From: CAYYWV01 sp964475385
GTDB lineage: Bacteria > Pseudomonadota > Alphaproteobacteria > JAAXGF01
Assembly: GCA_964475385.1 (NCBI GenBank)
Contig: CAYYWV010000025.1
Location: forward strand, 1-27,761
Reading direction: 5' to 3'
DNA: 27,761 nucleotides
A program made the position numbers and the translations under genes. A model generated the notes under the pieces. The model made no database searches, was not told where the DNA came from, and was given only the letters and a program-made list of their open reading frames with translations. Of the stretch, positions 13,689-22,715 are shown piece after piece; the first letter of the stretch is position 1, and each line of letters begins with the position of its first letter.

Positions 13689-16177
13689 CCATTTCGAGGC
13701 GCGACTTCATCAAGACCAACGCCGCCCTGGCGGCGGCGAGCGTAGCGGGCGTCAGCCTTCCCGCCGCCAAGCGCGCCCAGGCGGCCGGTGATGATGGCAT
13801 TCGCTGGGACAAAGGCGTCTGCCGGTTCTGCGGCACCGGCTGCGGGGTGTTGATCGGCACAAAGAACGGACGCGTCGTCGCGACCCAGGGCGACCCGGAC
13901 GCGCCGGTCAACAAGGGGCTTCTCTGCATCAAGGGCTACTTCCTGTCCAAGATCATGTACGGCGAGGACCGGCTGACCAAGCCGCTCTTGCGCAAGAAGA
14001 ACGGCCGCTACGACAAGAACGGCGCATTCACCGAGGTCTCCTGGGACGAAGCCTTCGACATTATGGCCGAGAAGTGGAAGGCGGCGATCGCCAAGAAGGG
14101 GCCGAGCGCAGTCGGCATGTTCGGCTCGGGCCAGTGGACGATCTGGGAGGGCTATGCCGCCTCCAAGCTCATGAAGGGCGGGCTGCGCTCCAACAACCTC
14201 GACCCCAACGCGCGCCATTGCATGGCCTCGGCGGTCGGCGCCTTCATGCGCGGCTTCGGGATCGACGAGCCGATGGGCTGCTACGACGACCTCGAATACG
14301 CCGACGCCTTCGTGCTCTGGGGCTCGAACATGGCCGAGATGCACCCGATCCTGTGGTCGCGGCTGACCGACACCCGGCTGACCAAGCCGGGCTGCGAGGT
14401 CCATGTGCTCTCGACCTTCGAGAACCGCAACTTCGAGCTCGCCGACAACGGCATCGTGTTCAGGCCGCAGACCGATCTCGCGATCCTGAACTACATCGCC
14501 AACCACATCATCCAGACCAAGGCCTACAACGCGGACTTCATCGCCAAGCACGTCAACTTCAACAAGACCGTGACCGACATCGGCTACGGCCTGCGCCCCG
14601 ACCATCCGCTCGAGAAGAAGAAGACCGGAAAGGGCGGCAAGCTGACCAAGATCTCGTTCGAGGAGTACGCGGAGGCGGTCTCGAAATACACGCTCGAGTA
14701 CACGAGCAAGCTTTCGGGCGTGCCGGCGGAGAAGCTCGAGCGCCTCGCCAAGCTTTACGCCGATCCGAACAAGAAGATCGCCTCCTACTGGACCATGGGC
14801 TTCAACCAGCATACCCGCGGGGTGTGGGTGAACGGGCTGCTCTACAACGTCCATCTTTTGATGGGCAAGATCTCCGAGCCCGGCAACAGCCCGTTCTCGC
14901 TGACCGGGCAGCCGTCGGCCTGCGGCACCGCGCGCGAGGTCGGAACCTTCGCCCATCGTCTGCCGGCCGACCTGGTGGTCATGAAGAAGGCGCATCGCGA
15001 CGCCGCCGAGCGGATCTGGAACCTGCCCGAGGGCACTATCCCGCCCAAGCCCGGCTATCACGCCGTGTTGCAGAATCGCATGCTCAAGGACGGCAAGCTC
15101 AACGCCTACTGGGTCATGTGCAACAACAACATGCAGGCGGCGGCCAACATGAACCAGGAGACCTATCCGGGTTACCGCAACCCGGAGAACTTCATCGTCG
15201 TCTCCGACGCTTACCCGACCGTGACCGCGATGGCGGCCGATCTCATCTTGCCCACCGCCATGTGGGTCGAGAAGGAAGGCGCCTACGGCAACGCCGAACG
15301 CCGCACCCAGTTCTGGCGCCAACAGGTCAAGGCGCCGGGCGAGGCGCGCTCGGACCTGTGGCAGATCATGGAGTTCTCCAAACGCCTCAAGGTCGAGGAC
15401 GTCTGGCCCGAAGAGCTGATCGCCAAGAAGCCCGAGCACCGCGGCAAGACCCTCTACGAGGTGCTGTTCCGCAACGGCTTCGTCGATCAGTTCCCGCTGT
15501 CCGACATTCAGGCGGGCTTCGATAACGACGAGGCCGAGCATTTCGGCTTCTACGTCCAGAAGGGCCTGTTCGAAGAATACCGCCGTTTTCAGTTCGAAGG
15601 ACCGAAGTTCGGTCACGAGATGGCCCCGTTCGAGGCCTATCACAAGGCGCGCGGGCTGCGCTGGCCGGTGATCGACGGCAAAGAGACCTTATGGCGCTTC
15701 CGCGAGGGCTACGACCCTCATGTCAAACCGGGCGAAGGTTTGCGCTTCTATGGCAAGCCCGATGGACGCGCCAACATCATCTTCGCCCCGTACGAGCCTC
15801 CCGCCGAGTCTCCCGACGATGAGTACGACCTCTGGCTCGCCACCGGGCGGGTGCTCGAGCACTGGCACTCGGGATCGATGACCCGGCGCGTGCCCGAGCT
15901 TCACCGCGCTTTCCCCGCCGCCAAGGTTTACATGCACAAGGAAGACGCCCGAGCGCGCGGGCTGAAGCGCGGGCAGGTGGTCAAGCTCCAGACCCGGCGC
16001 GGCGAGCTTTTGACCCGGGTCGAGACCCGGGGCCGCAACAAGCCGCCGAGAGGGCTCGTGTTCATCCCCTGGTTCGACGAGAGCCAGCTCGTCAACAAGT
16101 TGACTCTGGACGCCACCGATCCCCTGTCGAAGGAGACCGACTACAAGAAGTGCGCCTGCCGGGTCGTCAAGGTCTGA
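13685..16177 (+). CDS. napA: Periplasmic nitrate reductase catalytic subunit
   Basis: 830 residues, the normal NapA length. NapA reduces nitrate to nitrite in the periplasm with a bis-MGD molybdenum cofactor. The N-terminus is a Tat signal (S-R-R-D-F-I-K, residues 4-10, then a hydrophobic stretch to A-Q-A-A). The [4Fe-4S] ligands are C46-x2-C49-x3-C53-x27-C81. D-P-N-A-R-H-C-M-A-S carries the molybdenum-coordinating Cys (C179). The C-terminal W-H-S-G-S-M-T-R-R and F-I-P-W-F-D-E motifs are characteristic of NapA. Nothing suggests a changed substrate. It is followed by napG after 35 bases. Electrons should arrive through the NapB diheme cytochrome encoded at the end of the operon. Confidence 0.97.
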   Translation: MTISRRDFIKTNAALAAASVAGVSLPAAKRAQAAGDDGIRWDKGVCRFCGTGCGVLIGTKNGRVVATQGDPDAPVNKGLLCIKGYFLSKIMYGEDRLTKPLLRKKNGRYDKNGAFTEVSWDEAFDIMAEKWKAAIAKKGPSAVGMFGSGQWTIWEGYAASKLMKGGLRSNNLDPNARHCMASAVGAFMRGFGIDEPMGCYDDLEYADAFVLWGSNMAEMHPILWSRLTDTRLTKPGCEVHVLSTFENRNFELADNGIVFRPQTDLAILNYIANHIIQTKAYNADFIAKHVNFNKTVTDIGYGLRPDHPLEKKKTGKGGKLTKISFEEYAEAVSKYTLEYTSKLSGVPAEKLERLAKLYADPNKKIASYWTMGFNQHTRGVWVNGLLYNVHLLMGKISEPGNSPFSLTGQPSACGTAREVGTFAHRLPADLVVMKKAHRDAAERIWNLPEGTIPPKPGYHAVLQNRMLKDGKLNAYWVMCNNNMQAAANMNQETYPGYRNPENFIVVSDAYPTVTAMAADLILPTAMWVEKEGAYGNAERRTQFWRQQVKAPGEARSDLWQIMEFSKRLKVEDVWPEELIAKKPEHRGKTLYEVLFRNGFVDQFPLSDIQAGFDNDEAEHFGFYVQKGLFEEYRRFQFEGPKFGHEMAPFEAYHKARGLRWPVIDGKETLWRFREGYDPHVKPGEGLRFYGKPDGRANIIFAPYEPPAESPDDEYDLWLATGRVLEHWHSGSMTRRVPELHRAFPAAKVYMHKEDARARGLKRGQVVKLQTRRGELLTRVETRGRNKPPRGLVFIPWFDESQLVNKLTLDATDPLSKETDYKKCACRVVKV

Positions 16178-16212
16178 GTCCGACGGCCGGCCTTTGAACG
16201 GAGGAGCCGAGC

Positions 16213-16971
16213 ATGAGCGCAGAGCGCCCTGCGCGGAAAGGGGTCACCCGCCGGCAGCTTCTCGCCGACGGCGCGCGCGGCGCCTGCGCCGCCGGGGTGT
16301 TCGCGCTCGCGCTCGGCCTTTTCGCGCAGCGGGCGAAAAGCCTGCCCGCGACCGCGCTGCGCCCGCCGGGCGCGCTTTCGGATGCCGACTTCCTGAGCGC
16401 CTGCGTGCGCTGCGGGCTGTGCGTGCGCGATTGCCCCTATCCGACGCTCAGGCTCGCCGAGCTCGGCGGCGACGTGGCCGTGGGCACGCCCTACTTCGTC
16501 GCCCGCGAAGCGCCCTGCGAGATGTGCGAGGACATTCCCTGCGTCGCCGCCTGTCCGACCGGGGCGCTCGATCCCGGGCTCACCAACATCGATGACGCCC
16601 GCATGGGACTCGCGGTCCTGGTCGATCACGAAAGCTGCCTCAACTTCCGAGGGTTGCGCTGCGACGTGTGCTATCGAGCCTGCCCGTTGATCGATGCGGC
16701 GATCACGCTCGAGCCGTTCCATAACGCGCGCACCCAGAAGCACGCCTTGTTCATCCCGACGGTTCATTCCGAGGCTTGCACCGGCTGCGGCAAGTGCGAG
16801 CACGCTTGCGTTCTCGAAGAGGCCGCGATCAAGGTGCTGCCGCGCCGGCTCGCCAAGGGGAAAGGCGGAGCGCATTACCGCTTTGGCTGGGAGGAAAAAG
16901 CCAAGAAGGGCGGACCGCTTGTGCCCGGCCTGATCGATCTTCCCGACCGGCTGCCGGGGACCGCGCCATGA
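16213..16971 (+). CDS. napG: NapG, periplasmic ferredoxin-type subunit
   Basis: 252 residues with GGAGGAG upstream and a Tat-like signal (T-R-R-Q-L-L, residues 12-17, then a hydrophobic segment). Four cysteine clusters are complete: C-V-R-C-G-L-C-V-R-D-C-P, C-E-M-C-E-D-I-P-C-V-A-A-C-P, C-L-N-F-R-G-L-R-C-D-V-C-Y-R-A-C-P, and C-T-G-C-G-K-C-E-H-A-C. NapG works with the membrane protein NapH as a quinol-oxidising branch that feeds the nitrate reductase. The stop overlaps the napH start by ATGA (16968-16971). Confidence 0.95.
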   Translation: MSAERPARKGVTRRQLLADGARGACAAGVFALALGLFAQRAKSLPATALRPPGALSDADFLSACVRCGLCVRDCPYPTLRLAELGGDVAVGTPYFVAREAPCEMCEDIPCVAACPTGALDPGLTNIDDARMGLAVLVDHESCLNFRGLRCDVCYRACPLIDAAITLEPFHNARTQKHALFIPTVHSEACTGCGKCEHACVLEEAAIKVLPRRLAKGKGGAHYRFGWEEKAKKGGPLVPGLIDLPDRLPGTAP

Positions 16972-17870
16972 GAGCGTCGCGCAAATACCCAGGCGCTGAC
17001 GCGGTCGCGACCAAGGGTTGGCTGGCCGCCCATCGCTGGCTGATCCTGCGCCGGAGCAGCCAGGCGCTGGTGCTCGCCGCCTTCCTCGCCGGCCCGCTGG
17101 GGGGCTTGTGGATCGTCAAGGGATCTCTCGCCTCGAGCCTGACCTTCGGCGTCTTGCCGCTCAGCGACCCTTATATGCTCGTTCAGTCCTTCGTCGCCGG
17201 GCACGCGATCGCGTCCACGGCGCTGACCGGCGCGCTGATCCTCGCGGCCTTTTACCTTGTGGTCGGCGGGCGCGCGTACTGCGCTTGGGTCTGTCCGATC
17301 AACGTCATCACCGACGCCGCCCAGTGGGTGCGGCGGCGGCTGGGCCTGGTCGGCGGGCTCCGGCTCAGACGGACGACGCGCCTTTGGGCGCTGGCGATGA
17401 CGCTCGCGGTGGCCTTCGCGACCGGAACCATCGCTTGGGAGCTGGTCAACCCGGTGACCATCGTCTTTCGCGGCCTCGTGTTCGGCCTCGGTCTCGCATG
17501 GGCGGTCGCGCTCGCGGTGTTTTTGTTCGACCTGTTCGTCGCCGATCGCGGCTGGTGCGGCCATCTTTGCCCCGTGGGCGCGTTCTACGGGCTGATCGGC
17601 GCCGCCTCGCTGGTGCGGGTGCGCGCCGCGCGTCGCGCCGCCTGCAACGACTGCGCCGACTGCTACGCGGTCTGCCCCGAGCCTCATGTTCTCAAGCCCG
17701 CGCTCAAGGGAAGGGACGGCCACGGGCCGGCGATCCTGGCGCGCGACTGCACCAACTGCGGGCGCTGCATGGATGTCTGCGCGCTCGACGTATTCGCCTT
17801 CGGCCCGCGCTTCGGCCCGCGCGCCGGCGGCATCGATCCCGTGGAGCACGGACCCCATGGGGCGTACTGA
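16968..17870 (+). CDS. napH: NapH, membrane ferredoxin-type quinol dehydrogenase subunit
   Basis: 300 residues, starting at the ATG that overlaps napG. Four to five membrane segments are visible (about residues 28-48, 75-100, 140-165 and 168-195). Two C-x3-C-P motifs at the cytoplasmic side (C-A-W-V-C-P and C-G-H-L-C-P-V-G-A-F-Y) are diagnostic of NapH. Two ferredoxin-type clusters follow (C-N-D-C-A-D-C-Y-A-V-C-P and C-T-N-C-G-R-C-M-D-V-C). With NapG it can take electrons from quinol, which matters because no napC lies in this operon. Confidence 0.94.
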   Translation: MRASRKYPGADAVATKGWLAAHRWLILRRSSQALVLAAFLAGPLGGLWIVKGSLASSLTFGVLPLSDPYMLVQSFVAGHAIASTALTGALILAAFYLVVGGRAYCAWVCPINVITDAAQWVRRRLGLVGGLRLRRTTRLWALAMTLAVAFATGTIAWELVNPVTIVFRGLVFGLGLAWAVALAVFLFDLFVADRGWCGHLCPVGAFYGLIGAASLVRVRAARRAACNDCADCYAVCPEPHVLKPALKGRDGHGPAILARDCTNCGRCMDVCALDVFAFGPRFGPRAGGIDPVEHGPHGAY

Positions 17871-17894
17871 TTCTTGCGACAAGGAGTTCCTGCC

Positions 17895-18347
17895 ATGAAG
17901 AAGACGATCGGTACGGTGATGGCGAGCCTGGCTCTGGCGCTGGCGTTGCTTTTGCCCCAGGGATCGCTGCGGGCCGACCAGGTGACCTCGCTGCGCGGCG
18001 ATCTCGCCATTCCGGCGGGGAATCTTCCGCCCGCGACCTATAAGCTCGAGAGACCCGGCAAGCCCTTCCCGCGCGCCTTCAAGCAGCAGCCGCCGCTGAT
18101 CACCCACCGCGCGGCCAAGTACAAGATCGACCTCAAGGAGAACCGCTGCCTGAACTGCCACGACAAATCCACCTACAAAAAGGAGGAGGCGCCGATGGCC
18201 AGCAAGACCCACTACATCGACGCAAGCGGGGTCGAGCGCGACCAGATCAACATGAAGCGGTACTTCTGCACCCAGTGCCACGTGCCCCAGACCAACGCGC
18301 GGCCCTTGGTCGAGAACACCTTCATCGGGATTGGGATGACCCAGTAG
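17895..18347 (+). CDS. napB: NapB, diheme cytochrome c subunit of nitrate reductase
   Basis: 150 residues. AAGGAG (17881-17886) is eight bases before the ATG at 17895; an earlier in-frame start at 17874 is not supported. The signal peptide is cleaved after about residue 27 (L-R-A/D-Q). Two heme motifs, CLNCH (85-89) and CTQCH (125-129), with H71 and H106 as likely axial ligands. The C-H-V-P-Q and P-P-L-I-T-H-R contexts are typical of NapB. It passes electrons to the NapA iron-sulfur cluster. It is the last gene of the operon; E. coli would have napC next. Confidence 0.95.
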   Translation: MKKTIGTVMASLALALALLLPQGSLRADQVTSLRGDLAIPAGNLPPATYKLERPGKPFPRAFKQQPPLITHRAAKYKIDLKENRCLNCHDKSTYKKEEAPMASKTHYIDASGVERDQINMKRYFCTQCHVPQTNARPLVENTFIGIGMTQ

Positions 18348-18373
18348 TACCCGTTCGCCTATGGGAAGACCCG

Positions 18374-18462
18374 GGCCTCGCCCTTCGACAGGCCCCCGCT
18401 TTCGCGAAGGCGCGCTCGGGGTGAGGCCCTCATCCTGAGATGGCCTGTCGAAGGATGAGCGC
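18374..18462. repeat. REP-like intergenic palindromic element after napB
   Basis: The 13-base arms CCTTCGACAGGCC (18382-18394) and GGCCTGTCGAAGG (18442-18454) are perfect reverse complements. They enclose a smaller TTCGCGAA palindrome (18402-18409) and the strings CGGGGTGAGG and CATCCTGAG. This resembles the CTTCGACA...TCAGGATGAG intergenic repeats scattered through many alphaproteobacterial genomes. It sits between napB and the convergent ABC operon, where it could end transcription from both sides or protect mRNA ends. Confidence 0.55.
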
Positions 18463-18610
18463 CTCGGTCCCGTAGAGTCGTTCAAAGGCGAAACGGTATA
18501 ACCTCTTTTCTTTAGCGCGTTTCATGGTTTGACGGCGCCGGTCCGCTCCCCCGCCTGGCCGCCCGCTCCTTCGATGCCGTGGAACGCGGGTTTCGGGACG
18601 CGGGTCCGCC

Positions 18611-19696
<1,086 letters not shown>

Positions 19697-19709
19697 CCCG
19701 CGCCCTCTC

Positions 19710-20798
19710 TCAGATGCCTGCTGTCTCGGGCGCGGCGGCAAGCCGGCCGTCGGGCGCGAAAGCGTAAAGGTTGCGTGGGTTCAGATAGGCGGGGATCGTC
19801 TCGCCGAGGGCATGGGTGTGGACGCCTTCCTCCTGGATCACCCAGGAGACGTCGGCGTGGCGGGCGTGGATGAAGGTCTCGGAGCCCGAGATCTCAGCCA
19901 GCTCGACGGTGATGTCGAAGGCGATATCGTCGCCGCCGCCGCGCGCGAGGCTCAGATCGCTCGCCCGGATGCCGAAGCGATAAGCGCCCGGAGCGAGAGC
20001 GGCGAGATGGGCGACCCTGGGCAGCTGCAATCCGCCGCCGAGCAGAAGGCGGTCGTCGGCGACCATGCCGTCGATCATGTTCATGGGCGGATCGTTGAAG
20101 ACGCGCGCGACCTCTTCGGTCGTAGGACGGCGAAAAACCGCGTGGGTCGGGCCGGCCTGGAGCACGCGGCCTTCGTTGAGGACGACGACCTCGCCGCCCA
20201 GCATCAGGGCCTCGACCGGCTCGGTGGTCGAGTAGACGACGATGCTGTCTGTCTTGTCGGCGAAGATGTTCTTGAACTCGTCGCGAAGCTGCTCGCGCAG
20301 CTTGTAGTCGAGGTTGATGAGCGGCTCGTCGAGAAGCAGAAGATCCGAGCCCTTGACCAGCGAGCGTGCGAGCGCCGTGCGCTGCTGCTGGCCGCCCGAG
20401 ATCTCGCCCGGCTTGCGGTCAAGAAGCTCGGCGATGCCAAGCATCTCGGCCGCGCCCCGCACCTTGGCGTCGATCTCGTCCGCGGGCAGCTTCATGCGAC
20501 GCAGCGGAAAGGCGATGTTGTCGAAGATCGTGAGGTTCGGGTAGTTGATGAACTGTTGGTAGACCATCGAGACCCGGCGCTTCCACACCGGCGCGTCCGC
20601 CGTGTCTCGTCCGTCGAGCAGAATGCGCCCCGTCGTCGGCCGGTCAAGCCCGGCGAGCAGGCGCAAAAGCGAGGTCTTGCCCGAAAGCGTCGGCCCCAGC
20701 AGAACGTAAAAGCCGCCCTTCTCGAAAGCGAGGTTGATATCGGTCAGATGGACCTCGCCATCGACCGTCTTGCCCACGTTCTCGACGATCAGCGACAT
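19710..20798 (-). CDS. ABC transporter ATPase, GlpS-like
   Basis: 362 residues; the preferred start is the ATG at 20798 (M-S-L-I-V-E-N-V-G-K) because a longer frame would run into the permease gene. The Walker A variant G-P-T-L-S-G-K-T (35-42) is the form seen in GlpS-type ATPases. The signature S-G-G-Q-Q-Q-R (134-140) is canonical, and Walker B is L-L-L-L-D-E-P (153-159). A TOBE-like C-terminal region spans roughly 240-362. It likely forms a heterodimer with the neighbouring ATPase, whose signature is degenerate, so only one ATP site of the pair may be fully active. Confidence 0.88.
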   Translation of the reverse strand: MSLIVENVGKTVDGEVHLTDINLAFEKGGFYVLLGPTLSGKTSLLRLLAGLDRPTTGRILLDGRDTADAPVWKRRVSMVYQQFINYPNLTIFDNIAFPLRRMKLPADEIDAKVRGAAEMLGIAELLDRKPGEISGGQQQRTALARSLVKGSDLLLLDEPLINLDYKLREQLRDEFKNIFADKTDSIVVYSTTEPVEALMLGGEVVVLNEGRVLQAGPTHAVFRRPTTEEVARVFNDPPMNMIDGMVADDRLLLGGGLQLPRVAHLAALAPGAYRFGIRASDLSLARGGGDDIAFDITVELAEISGSETFIHARHADVSWVIQEEGVHTHALGETIPAYLNPRNLYAFAPDGRLAAAPETAGI

Positions 20799-20838
20799 CT
20801 GCGCCCGTCTCCCGCGGTTTCCGTCGCGCCTTCCACGG

Positions 20839-21687
20839 CTATTTGATCGCGCCCGCCAGGTTGCCCTGGGAGAGGTACTTCTCGACCACGAAGGCAAGGA
20901 TCACAAGCGGCGCGACCGAGATCAGCGCCGAGGCGCTCAGGCTCCACCAGGGGGTCACCGACGAGTTCAGCGCCACCACCGCCACCGGCAGAAGCTGGAC
21001 CTTGGTGAAGGTGAGGATGAAGGCGAAGAAGAAGTCGTTCCAACCGAAGATGATGCAGAACAAGCCCGCCACCACCAGCCCCGGCTTGCAGTTGGGCAGG
21101 ATCACCCGCCAAAAGGTCTCGACCGGGCTGCAACCGTCGAGCATCGCGGTCTCGTCGAGCTCGATGGGAATGTTGTTGAAGAAATCGACCATCACCCAGA
21201 CCGCGATCGGCAGGAGAAGCGCCACATAGACCAGGATCAGCCCGAGCCGGGTGTCGAGGAGGCCGAGCGCGCGCAGCATCAGGAAGAAGGGGATCGCCAG
21301 CACGATCGGCGGCATGATCCGCTGGGAAATGAAGAAGAAAGTGATGTCGGCGTTCTTCACCGGTCCCATCCGGAACGAGAATCGCGACAGTCCGTAGGCC
21401 GCGAGCGTGCCGAGAACCAGGCTGACCGCGCTTGCCGAGACAGTCACCGTGAGGCTCGAAAGATAGGGGCCGACGATGTCGATGCCTTTGCCGGCGCGCC
21501 GGAACAGCACGCCCCAGCCTTCGAGCGAAGGCTCGTACTGGAGCCAGGGGATGTAGGTCGCGCCCGAGACCACGCCCGAGGACGTCTTGAACGAGGTCGT
21601 CAGCGCCCACAGGAAAGGCGCGATCACGAACGCCGACCAGGCGAGGATCGCCGCGTATTTCAGGAACCGATACAACGCCGCCATCAT
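20839..21687 (-). CDS. ABC transporter permease, MalG-like (second permease)
   Basis: 282 residues with about six membrane helices. The start ATG at 21687 overlaps the stop of the other permease by four bases (ATGA). The conserved permease loop is present near residues 185-205: E-L-D-E-T-A-M-L-D-G-C-S-P (the E-A-A-x3-D-G motif that contacts the ATPase). The N-terminus L-A-W-S-A-F-V-I-A-P-F-L-W is typical of MalG/UgpE-type proteins for sugars and polyols. A frame extending upstream to 22611 is open but overlaps the first permease entirely and is not used. Confidence 0.9.
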   Translation of the reverse strand: MMAALYRFLKYAAILAWSAFVIAPFLWALTTSFKTSSGVVSGATYIPWLQYEPSLEGWGVLFRRAGKGIDIVGPYLSSLTVTVSASAVSLVLGTLAAYGLSRFSFRMGPVKNADITFFFISQRIMPPIVLAIPFFLMLRALGLLDTRLGLILVYVALLLPIAVWVMVDFFNNIPIELDETAMLDGCSPVETFWRVILPNCKPGLVVAGLFCIIFGWNDFFFAFILTFTKVQLLPVAVVALNSSVTPWWSLSASALISVAPLVILAFVVEKYLSQGNLAGAIK

Positions 21688-22559
21688 GTCTCGCCCTTGA
21701 GGATGAAGACCTTGGTCAACACCTTGGCGATGATGGTCAGCGCGACGATCATCATCACCAAATAAGTCACCGACATCGAGGCGGCGTAGCCGATCTGGAA
21801 GTCGCGCAGACCCCGAATGTAGATGTAATAGCTCGCCGTCTCGGTCGCCGTGCCAGGGCCGCCCGCGGTCAGCACATAGACCGTCTCCATGATCTTGGAG
21901 GCTTCGATCAGGCGGATGATGAGCGCGCCGATCGAGATCGGCGCCATCAACGGAAAGGTGACCATAAAGAAGGTGCGGATCGGGCCCGCGCCGTCGACCG
22001 CCGCGGCCTGGAACGGCTCTCTGGGCAGCGACAGAAGGCCCGCGAGCAAAAGCAGGAACATGAACGGCGTCCATTGCCAGATCTCGACGATCATAACGCT
22101 GACCACCGCCATGCTGCCGGTCGACAGCCAGGGCACGGGATCGATGCCGAGCAGGCCGAGGAAGTCGTTCAGAGGCCCCAGGGATTCGTGAAAGATGGTG
22201 CGCCAGATCACCGACATGATGACCGGCGTAGTCATCATCGGAATCAAGAACAGAACCCGGAAGAACCGCTTGCAACGCACGTCGCGCCAGACCAGCAGCG
22301 CGAGCGCGAAACCGAGCACGTATTGGATCAGGGCCGTTCCAGTAGCGATCAGCGTGAGCCGCCCCATCGCTTCCCAGAACCTCCGATCCGAGAACACGCG
22401 GGCGTAGTTCTCGCCGCCGATCCAGTCGAGGCCCGGCACCACCACGTCCCAGCTCGAAAAGCTCACCCGGATGGTGAACAGGAGCGGGAACAGGATGATG
22501 GCGAGAAGTCCCAACAGCCCCGGCAGCAGGAAAAGGAACTTCTGACGGGAGACGAACAC
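21684..22559 (-). CDS. ABC transporter permease, MalF/UgpA-like (first permease)
   Basis: 291 residues with about six membrane helices (first at K-F-L-F-L-L-P-G-L-L-G-L-L). The ATPase-contacting loop is Q-A-A-A-V-D-G-A-G-P, just after L-P-R-E-P-F. The start is a GTG at 22559, with AGAGG directly against it; no better start is visible, so the exact N-terminus is uncertain. It lies 156 bases after the binding-protein gene, across a very strong hairpin, and overlaps the second permease by ATGA. Confidence 0.87.
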   Translation of the reverse strand: MFVSRQKFLFLLPGLLGLLAIILFPLLFTIRVSFSSWDVVVPGLDWIGGENYARVFSDRRFWEAMGRLTLIATGTALIQYVLGFALALLVWRDVRCKRFFRVLFLIPMMTTPVIMSVIWRTIFHESLGPLNDFLGLLGIDPVPWLSTGSMAVVSVMIVEIWQWTPFMFLLLLAGLLSLPREPFQAAAVDGAGPIRTFFMVTFPLMAPISIGALIIRLIEASKIMETVYVLTAGGPGTATETASYYIYIRGLRDFQIGYAASMSVTYLVMMIVALTIIAKVLTKVFILKGET

Positions 22560-22604
22560 CTCTGGCCCCTATGATCCCGATCTCGGTTCGACCGCTCGCC
22601 GCAA

Positions 22605-22653
22605 GGCGCATGCGCCACCCTGCGGGGTAAGGGGCGCGCCCCTTACCCCGCAG
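22605..22653. terminator. Strong palindrome between binding-protein and permease genes
   Basis: A perfect 34-bp palindrome occupies 22620-22653, with the 17-base arm CTGCGGGGTAAGGGGCG followed at once by its reverse complement. A second perfect palindrome, GGCGCATGCGCC, lies at 22605-22616. There is no T-run, so this is probably not a full terminator. An intercistronic stem at this place would protect the upstream binding-protein mRNA or reduce read-through. This would give more binding protein than permease, as in malE-malF type operons. Confidence 0.5.
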
Positions 22654-22715
22654 GCGGCGCGAGAGGGCCGGCTCGTTCCTTCCGGTCGAAGCCGGCCGTC
22701 ACGCCAATCGCGCGA

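Noticed and set aside
13640..15643. 667-codon minus-strand frame opposite napA
   Set aside because: It is a shadow produced by the high GC content of napA, with low-complexity Val/Leu/Asp/Gly sequence and no domain.
13685..16177. Possibility that the molybdenum enzyme reduces a substrate other than nitrate
   Set aside because: Length, cofactor Cys context (N-A-R-H-C-M) and the full napFDGHB setting are those of ordinary NapA.
21688..22611. N-terminal extension of the second permease into a 590-codon fused frame
   Set aside because: The extension is antisense-like, arginine/histidine-rich and coincides with the whole first permease in another frame.
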